A stretch of DNA of 64,000 nucleotides from Pseudosulfitobacter sp. DSM 107133 (GCF_022788695.1 NZ_CP085154.1:806001-870000), one strand, 5' to 3'; positions 25,675-35,718 are shown, counted from the first letter of the stretch. Notes: generated by a model not told the origin, from the letters alone. Numbers and translations are program-made.

Positions 25675-27090
25675 ATGGCGCAACAGGACAGGCGGGCGCA
25701 GATCGGGGTTTACGGTCTGGGCACAATGGGCAGCGCCCTGGCTCTGAATTTGGCGGATCACGGTTTTGATGTGGCGGTGTCAAACCGCGAGGCTGACTGG
25801 ATCGAAACCTTTCTTCCCGAGGCCGCAGGTCTGGCTGGCACCGTCACCGGCCACGCCGATCTGGCCGATTTCGTCGCCGCCATCGCCGCTCCGCGCACCA
25901 TCCTGTTCATGATCCCTTCGACCAGGCCGATGGATATGATGATCGAAGCGATCACGCCGCACCTGTCCGAGGGCGACACGATCATCGACGGTGGCAACGC
26001 CGATTTCAACGACACCCGGCGGCGCAGTGCCGCATTGGACGGCACGGGCATCCACTTTGTCGGCATGGGCGTGTCGGGCGGGGAAGAAGGCGCACGCCAC
26101 GGTCCGTCTATGATGGTTGGGGGTTCGGATCATTCCTGGGCGCAGCTCAAACCGATGGCACAGGCGATTGCCGCCAAGTTCCACGGTGACCCTTGCGTAG
26201 CCCACCTTGGCCCCGATGGTGCGGGCCATTTCGTCAAGACGGTGCACAATGGCATCGAATACGCCGATATGCAGATGATCGCCGAGGTTTACGGCCTGAT
26301 GCGCGATCAGGCGGGGATGGACGCGGGCCAGATCGGTCAGGTCTTTGACGGCTGGCGCGACGGGCCGCTGGCGTCCTATCTGATTGACATTACGGCCAAG
26401 GCGCTGGCCTCGTCCGATGCGGCCACGGGCCAACCCATCGTGGACGTGATCCGCGATCAGGCGGGGCAAAAGGGCACAGGCCGCTGGACCCTGATCGAAG
26501 CCTTGAAAATGGGTCAAAGCGCCTCGACCATCGAGGCCGCGGTGGGGGCACGCGGCTGGTCGTCCGAGGGCGATGTGCGTCGCGCGGCGCAGGACCTTCT
26601 GGACCCTGCAACACAGGCTGCCGACTTGCCTGAAATGGATGATTTGGAAAACGCCCTGCTGGCCGCACGCATCCTTGGCCATGCGCAGGGCTTCCGCGTT
26701 TTGTCTGCGGCCTCGGAAGAGTTCAACTGGGATCTGGACCTTGCCCGCATTGCCGAAATCTGGCGGGCGGGCTGCATCATCCGCTCGGCGCTGCTGGACG
26801 AATTTGCGGGCGCAGTGCGCGCCGGATTGCCGCACGGCCACCTGATCCTTGCCCCCGCGATGCGCACCCGTCTGACGGCGGCCCTGCCGGGGCTGCGGCG
26901 TGTGGTTGCGGCGGCGGCACTCAGCGGACAGCCGGTGCCGGCACTGTCAGCGGCGCTGGCGTGGCATGACACGATGGCCTTGGGCCGTGGCACTGCGAAC
27001 ATGATCCAGGCACAGCGCGATTACTTCGGCGCGCACGGGTTCGAGCGGATGGATCAGGACGGCGCGCACCACGGGGAGTGGTTGCGTTAG
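25675..27090 (+). CDS. gnd: 6-phosphogluconate dehydrogenase (NADP-dependent, decarboxylating)
   Basis: 471 residues, full length. The Rossmann start IGVYGLGTMGSALALNLADHG, substrate motif GMGVSGGEEGARHGPSMM, and catalytic VKTVHNGIEYADMQ are all present. It oxidises and decarboxylates 6-phosphogluconate to ribulose 5-phosphate in the pentose phosphate pathway. It is a single gene; its 3' end overlaps the convergent hrpB gene by 3-4 bases, leaving no room for a terminator between them. Confidence 0.94.
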   Translation: MAQQDRRAQIGVYGLGTMGSALALNLADHGFDVAVSNREADWIETFLPEAAGLAGTVTGHADLADFVAAIAAPRTILFMIPSTRPMDMMIEAITPHLSEGDTIIDGGNADFNDTRRRSAALDGTGIHFVGMGVSGGEEGARHGPSMMVGGSDHSWAQLKPMAQAIAAKFHGDPCVAHLGPDGAGHFVKTVHNGIEYADMQMIAEVYGLMRDQAGMDAGQIGQVFDGWRDGPLASYLIDITAKALASSDAATGQPIVDVIRDQAGQKGTGRWTLIEALKMGQSASTIEAAVGARGWSSEGDVRRAAQDLLDPATQAADLPEMDDLENALLAARILGHAQGFRVLSAASEEFNWDLDLARIAEIWRAGCIIRSALLDEFAGAVRAGLPHGHLILAPAMRTRLTAALPGLRRVVAAAALSGQPVPALSAALAWHDTMALGRGTANMIQAQRDYFGAHGFERMDQDGAHHGEWLR

Positions 27091-29489
27091 AGGCGACGTT
27101 TGACGCGTAGCGTCGGGTCTTCCTGCGTCGGATCTTCCGGCCAGGGATGCTTGGGGTATTGTCCGCGCATGTCCTTGCGCACATCGGCATAGGAACTGGC
27201 CCAGAACCCCGGCAGGTCCATGGTGATCTGGATGGGCCGGTGCGCGGGCGACAGCAGTGTGACCTTCAGCGGCTTGCCCGCCACGGTCGGGTGACGGGTG
27301 ACGCCGAACATCTCTTGCAAGCGCACCGCGATTTCCGGCGCGTCGCCGCTGTAGTCGATCGGCACATTCCGTCCCAGCGGTGTGGTGAAATGCGAGGGGG
27401 CCGCGCGGTCCAGCGCCTGCGCCTCGTCCCAGCCCAGCCGCGCCTTCAACGCAGGGGTCAGATCAAAGGCCTTCCAGTCGGCAGCGGTCCGCACGCCGCC
27501 AAGATGCGGCAGCAGCCAGTCCTTAAGTGTTGTGATGAGGTGATCATCAGACCAGTTATCCGCATCCACCAGCCGCGCCCGTGCCAGAAACCGTGCCGCC
27601 TTGGCCGAGGGCAGCAGGCCCAGTTGCCGTATGCCATCCAGCATCGCCACGGCGATATCCTCGGGCGGCGCATCCCGCCACGCGCGGTCCTCCAGCACCA
27701 GCGCGCCCAGCCGTTCCTGCTGGCGCGCCAGTACGCGGCCCTCGCGTTTGGACCACAGGCAGACGTCATGCCATGCAATCGCATCGCCAAAGGTGGCGCG
27801 CAGGTCGGCGTCGCTGATCTCGATCGCCTGCCGGATCTTCGCCTCGCGCGGGTCGCCGTCCAGATCGGTCGCCACGATCAGCCGCGCGCCAGCCAGCGCG
27901 TCGCCATCGGGCAGGACCGCGCCCTTGCCACCTGACAGGACAAAGCGCGGCGCATCGCCCTTGCGGCGCAGACCGATGCGATCAGGGTAGGCCAGCGCCG
28001 CCATCGCCCCCATCGACTGCGCATTGCCCGAGGTGCGGGATTTCAGGCGTTTCGCCTCTTGCCGCACCCTTGCCAGCGCGCCGCGCTGCACCGCGTTGCC
28101 GAACCGGTCGGGGCTGCGCAGGGCCTGCATCCGCAACCGCAGGTCGCTGCCCATGCCGCGCAGGATGTCGCGTTCGGCCAGCAGGGCCGCCAGTTCCGCA
28201 GCACCCGCACCGCCGCGCACCAGCATATGCGCCAGACGCGGGTGCAGTGGCAGCCCCGACAGCGCGCGGCCATGGGCCGTGATGCGGCCCGCGGCGTCCA
28301 AGGCCTCCAGCATCCGCAACACCTCGACCGCTTCGCCGTAGCGGCCCGGATGCGGCGGCGTGACAAAGCTCAGCTCCTCCGGCGTGGCCCCCCACAGCGC
28401 CAGTTCCAGCGCCATGCCGGTCAGGTCCCCCGCCTCGATCTCGGCGGGGGGGAAAGCGGCCAGCGCCCCGTCCTCTCCACGCGTCCACAGTTTGTAGCAA
28501 TGTCCCGCCGCCACACGCCCCGCACGGCCGGCCCGCTGGGTGGCCTCGGCGCGGGTGACGCGCTCGGTCACCAACCGCGACATGCCGCTGGAGGGATCGA
28601 AGCGCGCGCGCCGCGCCAATCCGGCGTCCACCACGATGCGGATGTCGGGCAGGGTCAGTGATGTTTCGGCAATGGCCGTGGCCAGCACCACCTTGCGCCC
28701 CGTTTTCGCAGGCGCAATCGCGGCGCGCTGGGCGGCAAAGTCCATGGCCCCGAACAGCGGATGCACCGCCACGTCACTGCCAAAGCTGCCGTCCAGAAGC
28801 CCCTGAACGCGCCGGATCTCGCCCTCACCCGGCAGGAAGACCAGCGCGCTGCCGGTTTGCGCACGCAGGGCGTCGCGGATCAGATCGGCAACCGCCCCTT
28901 CCAGCCGCGCCTGACCGCGGGGGCGGTCCAACCAGTGGGGTGTCACCTCATATGCACGGCCCTCGGATGTGACCAGCGGCGCATTCAGCATCTCGGCCAC
29001 GGGGGCGGCATCCAGCGTGGCGGACATCACCACCAGATGCAGGTCGTCGCGCAAGGCCTCGGCCACCTCAAGACACAGCGCCAGCCCCAGATCGGCATTC
29101 AGGCTGCGTTCGTGAAATTCGTCAAAGATCACCACGCCGACGCCGGGCAGGTCGGGATCGGACTGGATCATGCGGGTCAGGATGCCTTCGGTCACAACCT
29201 CGATGCGGGTGGATTTGCCCACTTTCGCCTCGCCGCGCACGCGGTAGCCGACGGTTTCGCCCACAGGCTCGCCCAGTGTTTCGGCCATACGCTCGGCGGC
29301 GGTGCGCGCGGCCAGCCGGCGCGGCTCAAGCATCACGATGCGCCCCGTGAAACCCGCCTCCATCAGCGCCAGCGGCACGCGCGTGGTCTTGCCCGCACCG
29401 GGGGGCGCTTGCAGGACCAGCCGTTTGTGCGCGGCAAGCTGTGTGCAAACCGCGTCCAGCACGTCATCAATGGGCAGGGCAACTGTCAT
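27087..29489 (-). CDS. hrpB: ATP-dependent helicase HrpB
   Basis: 800 residues from the ATG at 29489; an upstream in-frame Met would extend into the meaB promoter region. It is a DEAH-box helicase: Walker A (PPGAGKTT) at about 29-36, IFDEFHERS as motif II, SATLD as motif III, and TQRAGRAGR as motif VI, followed by helicase-associated domains and the HrpB-specific C-terminal region (PSHFTTPLGRNVPIDY). The physiological role is little known; a part in RNA metabolism is likely. It is divergent from meaB and convergent with gnd. Confidence 0.92.
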   Translation of the reverse strand: MTVALPIDDVLDAVCTQLAAHKRLVLQAPPGAGKTTRVPLALMEAGFTGRIVMLEPRRLAARTAAERMAETLGEPVGETVGYRVRGEAKVGKSTRIEVVTEGILTRMIQSDPDLPGVGVVIFDEFHERSLNADLGLALCLEVAEALRDDLHLVVMSATLDAAPVAEMLNAPLVTSEGRAYEVTPHWLDRPRGQARLEGAVADLIRDALRAQTGSALVFLPGEGEIRRVQGLLDGSFGSDVAVHPLFGAMDFAAQRAAIAPAKTGRKVVLATAIAETSLTLPDIRIVVDAGLARRARFDPSSGMSRLVTERVTRAEATQRAGRAGRVAAGHCYKLWTRGEDGALAAFPPAEIEAGDLTGMALELALWGATPEELSFVTPPHPGRYGEAVEVLRMLEALDAAGRITAHGRALSGLPLHPRLAHMLVRGGAGAAELAALLAERDILRGMGSDLRLRMQALRSPDRFGNAVQRGALARVRQEAKRLKSRTSGNAQSMGAMAALAYPDRIGLRRKGDAPRFVLSGGKGAVLPDGDALAGARLIVATDLDGDPREAKIRQAIEISDADLRATFGDAIAWHDVCLWSKREGRVLARQQERLGALVLEDRAWRDAPPEDIAVAMLDGIRQLGLLPSAKAARFLARARLVDADNWSDDHLITTLKDWLLPHLGGVRTAADWKAFDLTPALKARLGWDEAQALDRAAPSHFTTPLGRNVPIDYSGDAPEIAVRLQEMFGVTRHPTVAGKPLKVTLLSPAHRPIQITMDLPGFWASSYADVRKDMRGQYPKHPWPEDPTQEDPTLRVKRRL

Positions 29490-29583
29490 GTCTGTGCTTA
29501 TCTGCGAAACCGAGGCCAAGGCCAAGGCTGGACAAATCGGCGTATAGACCGGAAAAACGGGGCCAAGCACGAAAGGCACGCAG

Positions 29584-30564
29584 ATGGACATCACCGACAC
29601 CGCCCAACGCATCACATCGGGCGACCGCCGCGCGCTGGCCCGCGCGATTACGCTGGTGGAAAGCGGGCGGGCCGATCACCGTGCGCAGGCGGCGGAACTT
29701 CTGGGCGCCTTGCCGCGAGAACGCCAAGCCTTGCGCATCGGTTTGTCGGGCACGCCGGGCGTGGGAAAAAGCACCTTTATCGAAAGCTTCGGGATGATGC
29801 TGACAGGGCAGGGGCTGCGCGTGGCGGTGCTGGCTGTCGATCCGTCCTCGGCGCGCTCGGGCGGCTCGATCCTGGGGGACAAGACGCGGATGGACCGGCT
29901 GGCGCGTGAACCCAAGGCGTTTATTCGTCCCAGCCCCAGCCAGACCCATCTGGGCGGCGTCGCGCGGCGCACCCGTGAAGCTGTTGCCCTGTGCGAGGCG
30001 GCAGGCTTTGACGTGGTGTTGATCGAAACCGTGGGCGTGGGCCAGTCGGAAACCGTGGTGGCGCAGATGGCCGATCTGTTCCTGCTGCTGCTGGCGCCGG
30101 CGGGTGGTGACGAGCTGCAGGGTGTCAAACGCGGCATCATGGAAATGGCCGACGTGATTCTGGTGAACAAGGCAGATGGCGACCTGAAAGCGACCGCCAC
30201 ACGCACCTGTGCCGATTATGCCGGGGCGCTGCGGCTGTTGCGCAAACGTCCCCAGGACCCGGCGGGCTTTCCCAAGGCGATGATGGTTTCGGCACTGGAA
30301 GACACCGGCCTGAGCGCGGCGTGGGAGACGATGCAGGAGCTGGCAGGCTGGCGGCGCGAGAACGGGTTTTTCGACAGGACCCGTGCGGAACAGGCGCAAT
30401 ACTGGTTCGAGCAGGATGTGCGCGCGGCCCTGCTGGCGCAGCTGGACGGGGCGCAGGCGCGTGCCGATATGGCGCGGCTGGGGGCCGAGGTGGCGCAGGG
30501 GCGCACCGATCCGGCGCTGGCGGCACGGCAGATGCTGGCCAGCTTGGGCCACACACGCAGCTGA
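29584..30564 (+). CDS. meaB: Methylmalonyl-CoA mutase-associated GTPase MeaB
   Basis: 326 residues. G3E-type P-loop GTPase with Walker A GTPGVGKST near 57-65, AVDPSSARSGGSILGDKTRM, ETVGVGQSE and the guanine motif NKAD. In this family it guards and loads the B12-dependent methylmalonyl-CoA mutase during propionyl-CoA metabolism. The mutase gene is not in the window. Confidence 0.92.
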   Translation: MDITDTAQRITSGDRRALARAITLVESGRADHRAQAAELLGALPRERQALRIGLSGTPGVGKSTFIESFGMMLTGQGLRVAVLAVDPSSARSGGSILGDKTRMDRLAREPKAFIRPSPSQTHLGGVARRTREAVALCEAAGFDVVLIETVGVGQSETVVAQMADLFLLLLAPAGGDELQGVKRGIMEMADVILVNKADGDLKATATRTCADYAGALRLLRKRPQDPAGFPKAMMVSALEDTGLSAAWETMQELAGWRRENGFFDRTRAEQAQYWFEQDVRAALLAQLDGAQARADMARLGAEVAQGRTDPALAARQMLASLGHTRS

Positions 30565-30720
30565 TCGCGCAATAAGGCAGTGAAACCTGCGCAATCACGC
30601 TTGACCCTTGATGCGATTCCCCCTATTGCCACCAGACGAAATTAGGGGCGCAGCTGCGAGCGGCGCTTGTTGTCGTTTCGGGGACCGCCCTGACAGCGAC
30701 CAGAACAAAAGGATAATCCC

Positions 30721-31014
30721 ATGTCGCGTCGTTGCGAACTGACCGGAAAAGGCCCCATGTCTGGCAACAATGTCAGCCACGCCAACAACAAAACACGTCG
30801 TCGGTTTCTGCCGAACCTGAACGATGTCTCGCTGCAGTCCGAAGTGTTGGGCCGCGCGATCAAATTCAAAATCTCGGCTGCGGCACTGCGCACCGTTGAC
30901 CACCGTGGTGGTCTGGACGCGTTTTTCGCCAAGTCGAAAGACGACGAACTGTCGGCCAACGCGCTGAAAGTGAAAAAAGAAATCGCAAAAGCTCTGGCCG
31001 CCAACGCCGCCTGA
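30721..31014 (+). CDS. rpmB: 50S ribosomal protein L28
   Basis: 97 residues, very basic, with the L28 start [20 protein letters not shown] and [11 protein letters not shown]. It belongs to the large ribosomal subunit. Unlike many bacteria, rpmG is not next to it. A TTGACC hexamer at 30601 followed by CTATTG may be its promoter, and a strong terminator follows at 31037. Confidence 0.97.
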   Translation: MSRRCELTGKGPMSGNNVSHANNKTRRRFLPNLNDVSLQSEVLGRAIKFKISAAALRTVDHRGGLDAFFAKSKDDELSANALKVKKEIAKALAANAA

Positions 31015-31036
31015 AGCCTTTGAGGTTCACGAATTT

Positions 31037-31064
31037 GGCCCCGTCTGCATCCGCAGGCGGGGTC
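31037..31064 (+). terminator. Terminator of rpmB
   Basis: GGCCCCGTCTGC-ATCC-GCAGGCGGGGTC forms a long GC-rich hairpin (one G-T pair) followed by GTTTCGTTT. It lies 23 bases after the rpmB stop. Confidence 0.85.
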
Positions 31065-31143
31065 GTTTCGTTTGCGGTGCAGGGCGTTTTGGCGCAGGGC
31101 GGGATGGTTGCGCGCGGATCGGGCGGGCTTTAAAGCTGCGCCC

Positions 31144-31491
31144 ATGATCGTGCTGCGCCAAATCACCCTTGTTCTTGCGATGCTGACGCTGGTTGTCACC
31201 GCGCAAGCCTTTGCGCTGGCGCGTGGCGCGGCGCCGGTTGCGGGGCAGATGGTGCTGTGTATCGGCACCGGGTCCGTCACCGTGAACATTGATGCCGATG
31301 GCCAACCTGTTGGCGCGCCACACATTTGTCCCGATGCCGCGCTGACGCTGCTGGGGCATGATGTGGTTGTTTGGATGCCCGCGCGTGCCGTGGAGATCCG
31401 GCGCGCCGAATATGCCGTGGGCCATGTGTCTGTGACGCGCTTGGCGTCTGCGCCCGCCTATCTGTCGCGCGCGCCGCCTGTTTTGCTGTGA
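31144..31491 (+). CDS. Small exported protein upstream of the copper chaperone
   Basis: 115 residues from the ATG at 31144. A hydrophobic N-terminus (LTLVLAMLTLVVTAQAFALA-like) suggests a signal peptide or anchor. A short segment with Cys (QMVLCIGTGSVTVNID) and a later HICPDAALTLL follow, a layout like the DUF2946 small proteins often found beside copper genes. It sits 43 bases upstream of the PCuAC gene on the same strand and is probably co-transcribed. A role in copper supply is inferred from position only. Confidence 0.55.
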   Translation: MIVLRQITLVLAMLTLVVTAQAFALARGAAPVAGQMVLCIGTGSVTVNIDADGQPVGAPHICPDAALTLLGHDVVVWMPARAVEIRRAEYAVGHVSVTRLASAPAYLSRAPPVLL

Positions 31492-31534
31492 AACCCTTTT
31501 ATCTTTCACTGATCAAAACAAAGGACATATCCAC

Positions 31535-32056
31535 ATGTCTCTGACGAAATACCTAGTTACTGCTGCGGTCACCGCCTTGTTGTCCACAGCTGCCTTTGCC
31601 GACGGCATTATGGTGCAGGATCCCTATGTGCGCACCTCGCGTCCCAATGCGCCGACGGCTGCGGCGTTCATGACGCTGATGAACCACGGCGACAGCGACG
31701 ACCGTTTGATCGACGTGCGCAGCGACATCGCCAAAAAGGTCGAGCTGCACACACATGTCGATCAAGGCGGCGGCGTCATGTCGATGACGCAGATCGAAGA
31801 CGGCATTCCCGTCGCTGCCGGACACACACATGCGTTGGCGCGTGGCGGGGATCATGTGATGCTGATGGGGCTGAACCGGCCACTGGTGCAGGGTGACGAA
31901 GTCAAGGTCACGCTGGTGTTCGAAAAGGCGGGCGAGGTCGAGGTGACCATACCCGTTGACAACGAACGCAAAGCCGAAGGGGCGGGTCACGGTGCGATGG
32001 ACCATTCGCAAATGGACCATTCCCAAATGGATCACGGCACGGAAAAGACAGACTAG
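31535..32056 (+). CDS. Periplasmic copper chaperone PCuAC
   Basis: 173 residues. A signal peptide ends at STAAFA|DGI. The Cu(I) motif H-x10-M-x21-H-x-M is visible: HTHVDQGGGVMSM starting near His72, then GGDHVMLMG around 105-112. The C-terminus carries a His/Met-rich tail with three MDH repeats (MDHSQMDHSQMDHG), an extra copper-binding arm. Such proteins deliver copper to the CuA/CuB sites of cytochrome oxidase. The gene ends in a 4-base convergent overlap with cobB. Confidence 0.9.
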   Translation: MSLTKYLVTAAVTALLSTAAFADGIMVQDPYVRTSRPNAPTAAAFMTLMNHGDSDDRLIDVRSDIAKKVELHTHVDQGGGVMSMTQIEDGIPVAAGHTHALARGGDHVMLMGLNRPLVQGDEVKVTLVFEKAGEVEVTIPVDNERKAEGAGHGAMDHSQMDHSQMDHGTEKTD

Positions 32057-32745
32057 GCGTTCAGCAGGCCCTCGACCCATTTCGGCACCGTCTCGCTGGC
32101 GGGGCCGAAGTGGGTTTCGTCGAACTGAGAGACCACCAGGGACGGCTCGAGGTTCAACTCGACCGTCAGCGCGCCGTATGCCGCCGCAGCCTGCACAAAA
32201 CCTGCGGCGGGGTAGACATTGCCGCTGGTGCCGATGGCGGCGAAAATGTCGGCCTCGCTCAGGCGCATTTCGATTTCTTCCATGTAATACGGAATTTCAC
32301 CGAACCAGACGATGTCGGGGCGGGCCGTGGGTTGGGTGCAGGCGGGGCATGTCTGGCCTGCGGTCATTTTCAGCGATGCCTGCCACCGATGGTCGCAAGC
32401 GGCGCAGAGCGCCGAATCAAGTTGCCCGTGCATGTGTAACACATTGGACGAGCCCGCTTTTTCGTGCAGCCCGTCGACGTTCTGCGTGACGATCAACACA
32501 TCGCCGGGCATCGCCGTCTCAAGCTGTGCCAGCGCCATATGGGCGGCATTGGGGGTGGCCTCGGCCGCCTGTGCGCGGCGGGCGTTGTAGAAATCGACAA
32601 CCAGTTGCGGGTTGCGCGCGAATCCTTCCGGGGTGGCGACATCCTCGATGCGGTGCTGCGCCCACAGGCCGCCTTCGTCGCGGAAGGTGCCCAATCCGCT
32701 TTCGGCAGATATGCCGGCACCTGTCAGGATCACGATTTTCGGCAT
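32053..32745 (-). CDS. cobB: NAD-dependent protein deacylase, CobB/SIRT5-type sirtuin
   Basis: 230 residues from the ATG at 32745. The NAD motif LTGAGISAESGLGTFRDE, TQNVDGLHEKAG, catalytic His106 (HMHG) and zinc cysteines 114, 117, 133 and 136 are present. The Tyr53 and Arg56 pair (FYNARR) is the class III signature for removing succinyl and other acidic acyl groups. It is downstream of a LysR gene on the same strand, with a 56-base gap. Confidence 0.92.
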   Translation of the reverse strand: MPKIVILTGAGISAESGLGTFRDEGGLWAQHRIEDVATPEGFARNPQLVVDFYNARRAQAAEATPNAAHMALAQLETAMPGDVLIVTQNVDGLHEKAGSSNVLHMHGQLDSALCAACDHRWQASLKMTAGQTCPACTQPTARPDIVWFGEIPYYMEEIEMRLSEADIFAAIGTSGNVYPAAGFVQAAAAYGALTVELNLEPSLVVSQFDETHFGPASETVPKWVEGLLNA

Positions 32746-32801
32746 GGCGGGCACCTTTCGTCTTGGGGTCGGCGCAGTCTGGAATGGCAAGGCCGCGCCG
32801 G

Positions 32802-33773
32802 TCAACCGTCCAGCACCCGCAAATCGCCCGCCAGCCACGGCAGCTGCGCCAGCGCGGGCGTGATCATATGCGCATCAATCAACCGTCGCATGGTCTGCGC
32901 CACGCTGGCGGGTACTTCGCCCACCCAGTCGGTGCCGGCAAACAGTGAAATGGTCCGCGCAAAGGGGGTGAACGGAAGGGTAAAGGCGTCGACCTCGTCG
33001 TGAAAGCGCACCGCACGCATATAGCCCAGTGGCGTCGTCACCGCCCAGCCGATGCGCCGTGCCACCATCGCCATCAGCGCCAGATGACTGCCGATTTCGA
33101 ATCGCTCGGGCAGGTCCAGCTTTTGCCGCGCCAGATGCGCCTCGATCAGCCGTCCGATCATCTGGTTCTTCTCGTAGCGCAGGAACGGCAGGGTGCCCAA
33201 TTGCGCCATCACGTCGTCGCTGCCCTTAACCGTGCCCTTGGGCGCGACCAGAATGAACGGATCGCGCGCCAGCGGATATTCCAGTACGCCGTCAATCACC
33301 GTGCCCGCGCTGGCGGCAATGGCCAGATGCAGCTTTTTGTCCGCGATATCTTCCAAAATCTTGTGGCTGGGGGCGGTGATCAGCTTGAATTTGCAATGGG
33401 TCAGGCTGTCGGCCAGAATCGTTACCAGACGCGGGGTCAGGTCATTGTCGAAATCGTCGATCAGCCCGATGCTCAGCGCGCTGAGATGCGCAAGATCCAT
33501 CACCGCCAGCTCACTTTGTGCCAGCCGCAACTGCGCCAGTGCTGCCTCGGCGCGGCCCAAGAAACTGTGGCCTGCGGGGGTCAGGCGCATGGGACGCTTG
33601 CCGTGGTCGATCAGATCGGTCGCCAGCGCCGTTTCCAGATTGCGCAACTGCTGGCTGACCGCGGGCTGGCTCAGGCCGGTGACCGCGGCGGCCTGTGCCA
33701 CCGATCCCGTTGATGCCAGCGCCTCGAACACTTCCAGCCCGCGCAGGGTGACACCTTTGCTGATCATCGCCAT
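32802..33773 (-). CDS. LysR-family transcriptional regulator
   Basis: 323 residues from the ATG at 33773, preceded by CCGGAGACA; the longer frame starts with GTG inside the divergent promoter region. The N-terminal HTH is clear (LASTGSVAQAAAVTGLSQPAVSQQ in shape), and a substrate-binding domain follows from about residue 90. It is divergent from the carbon-nitrogen hydrolase gene at 33954 with a 180-base shared intergenic region, so that gene is its likely target; the inducer is unknown. Confidence 0.87.
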   Translation of the reverse strand: MAMISKGVTLRGLEVFEALASTGSVAQAAAVTGLSQPAVSQQLRNLETALATDLIDHGKRPMRLTPAGHSFLGRAEAALAQLRLAQSELAVMDLAHLSALSIGLIDDFDNDLTPRLVTILADSLTHCKFKLITAPSHKILEDIADKKLHLAIAASAGTVIDGVLEYPLARDPFILVAPKGTVKGSDDVMAQLGTLPFLRYEKNQMIGRLIEAHLARQKLDLPERFEIGSHLALMAMVARRIGWAVTTPLGYMRAVRFHDEVDAFTLPFTPFARTISLFAGTDWVGEVPASVAQTMRRLIDAHMITPALAQLPWLAGDLRVLDG

Positions 33774-33953
33774 TGTCTCCGGTTTTCGGTTTTGTGAAAC
33801 TTCACAGCGCACAGGTCAAGCGTTCATAGAACTTTTACAATTCATATCTTTGGATTTCGTGATGTAAGGCCTGTTTTTGCATCGCCTTGCAGCGCCCTTT
33901 AAATCGCGCGACACTTCGGCTGAAACCTGTCCACACAGCCCACGGAGCACCCT

Positions 33954-34838
33954 ATGAAGATCGCAACCGCATCCTATCCGCTGGACGTGTTCCAGACCTG
34001 GGCCGATTACGAGGCCAAGCTGACCCGATGGGTGTCCGAGGCCGCAGGGCAGGGGGCCGATCTGCTGGTGTTTCCCGAATACGGCGCGATGGAGCTGGCG
34101 ACTTTGGCCGGTTTGGAGGTTGCGGGCAATCTGGAGGCATCGCTGCACGCGGTGTCTGAACGCTTGCCCCAAGCCGATGCGCTGCATGTGAAGCTGGCGG
34201 CAGATTTCGGCGTGCATATCCTTGCGGCCTCGGCCCCCTATGTGCCCGCCGACGGCCAGCGCCCGGTGAACCGCGCGCGCCTGTTTGCACCGACGGGGCA
34301 GGTGGGTGTGCAGGACAAGCAGATCATGACGCGGTTCGAGGAAGAGGTGTGGGACGTTGTGCCGGGCAACGCGTTGCAACTGTTCGACACGGCCTTGGGC
34401 AAAATGGGCGTCCTGATCTGCTATGACAGCGAATTTCCCTTGCTGGCCCGTGCCTTGAGCGATGCCGACCTGATCCTGATCCCCTCGGTGACCGAGGCGC
34501 TGTCGGGCTACTGGCGTGTGCGCATCGGCGCGATGGCCCGTGCGTTGGAAACGCAGTGCGTTACCGTCATGTCATCGGTGGTTGGTCCTGCGGACTGGTC
34601 ACCGGCTGTGGACATCAGCGTGGGCGCCGGCGGCATCTACGGCCCGCCCGACACGGGGTTTCCCGACACCGGCGTGCTGGCCGTGGGCGCGATCAACCAG
34701 CCCGGATGGACCTATGCCGAGGTCGATTTACAGGCCATTGCGCACGCCCGAACCGACGGTGTGGTGCTGAACCGGCGCAACTGGACACGCCAGGATTCGC
34801 GCAGCGATGCCGCACCTGAGTGTAAATTGCGCGAATAG
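33954..34838 (+). CDS. Carbon-nitrogen hydrolase (nitrilase superfamily)
   Basis: 294 residues. The catalytic triad is visible: Glu42 in VFPEYGAME, Lys122 in QDKQIMTRFE, and Cys156 in VLICYDSEFP. The YDSEFP context fits the amidase branches rather than true nitrilases. It would hydrolyse an amide, possibly a nitrogen source; the substrate is unknown. It is divergent from a LysR regulator, and infA follows after 78 bases. Confidence 0.87.
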   Translation: MKIATASYPLDVFQTWADYEAKLTRWVSEAAGQGADLLVFPEYGAMELATLAGLEVAGNLEASLHAVSERLPQADALHVKLAADFGVHILAASAPYVPADGQRPVNRARLFAPTGQVGVQDKQIMTRFEEEVWDVVPGNALQLFDTALGKMGVLICYDSEFPLLARALSDADLILIPSVTEALSGYWRVRIGAMARALETQCVTVMSSVVGPADWSPAVDISVGAGGIYGPPDTGFPDTGVLAVGAINQPGWTYAEVDLQAIAHARTDGVVLNRRNWTRQDSRSDAAPECKLRE

Positions 34839-34916
34839 CCCTTGAAAACAGGGCTCAATCGGCGCATTTACCCCCATGTCCGCATTTTCAGCGGATGGAC
34901 TGCATATGGAGAGACC

Positions 34917-35135
34917 ATGGCCAAGGAAGATACGCTCGAATTTCCCGGTGTTGTGAAGGAACTCCTGCCCAATGCGACGTTCCGGGTCGAGCTTGAAAAC
35001 GGCCATGAGATCATCGCACACACGGCAGGCAAGATGCGCAAGAACCGCATCCGTGTTCTGGCTGGCGACAAGGTACAGGTCGAAATGACCCCCTACGATC
35101 TGACCAAGGGTCGGATCAACTACCGCTTCAAGTAA
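34917..35135 (+). CDS. infA: Translation initiation factor IF-1
   Basis: 72 residues from the ATG at 34917 after a GGAGAG site. It has the single S1/OB-fold with the family sequence [20 protein letters not shown] and the end KGRINYRFK. It is first in an infA-maf-RNase E/G-yacG block, with maf starting 7 bases after its stop. Confidence 0.98.
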   Translation: MAKEDTLEFPGVVKELLPNATFRVELENGHEIIAHTAGKMRKNRIRVLAGDKVQVEMTPYDLTKGRINYRFK

Positions 35136-35142
35136 GGCCAAC

Positions 35143-35718
35143 GTGGCCTTCGTACTGGGATCAGGCAGTCCGAGACGCAAAGAGCTTCTCGGACAAATTG
35201 GCGTTGTGCCTGACGACATCCGCGCGCCGGATATCGATGAAACCCCAATGGCTGGCGAACTGCCGCGCCCGTATTGTCAGCGGATGGCCCGTGAAAAGGT
35301 CGCCGCCGTCACAGCGGATGCGGATGACGTCGTGTTGTGTGCGGACACCACCGTGGCGCTGGGGCGGCGCATTCTGGGCAAACCTGCGGATGCGGCCGAG
35401 GCGGCTGCGTTCCTGTGGGCGATGTCGGGCCGCCGCCACCGTGTGGTTACCGCTGTGGCCGTGCGCCGGGGCGACCGGTTGTGGGAACGCGACGTGGTCA
35501 GCATCGTGCGCATGAAGGTTCTGTCGAACGAGGAAGTGAACGGATACCTTGCCACCGGCGACTGGCAGGGCAAGGCGGGCGGCTATGGCATCCAGGGACC
35601 GGCCGGTGCGCTGATTCCGTGGATTTCCGGGTCGTTCACCGGCATTGTCGGCCTGCCGCTGGCCGAAACCGCAGGGCTGCTGACCGCGGCCGGCGTCAAG
35701 CTCTGGGGGAGCACATGA
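35143..35718 (+). CDS. Maf-family nucleotide pyrophosphatase
   Basis: 191 residues starting at a GTG (35143), only 7 bases after infA. Motifs: [20 protein letters not shown], the ADTTVALG segment with the catalytic Asp, and [12 protein letters not shown]. Maf proteins hydrolyse dTTP, UTP and modified NTPs to monophosphates as house-cleaning enzymes. The stop codon overlaps the next start (ATGA). Confidence 0.9.
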   Translation: MAFVLGSGSPRRKELLGQIGVVPDDIRAPDIDETPMAGELPRPYCQRMAREKVAAVTADADDVVLCADTTVALGRRILGKPADAAEAAAFLWAMSGRRHRVVTAVAVRRGDRLWERDVVSIVRMKVLSNEEVNGYLATGDWQGKAGGYGIQGPAGALIPWISGSFTGIVGLPLAETAGLLTAAGVKLWGST

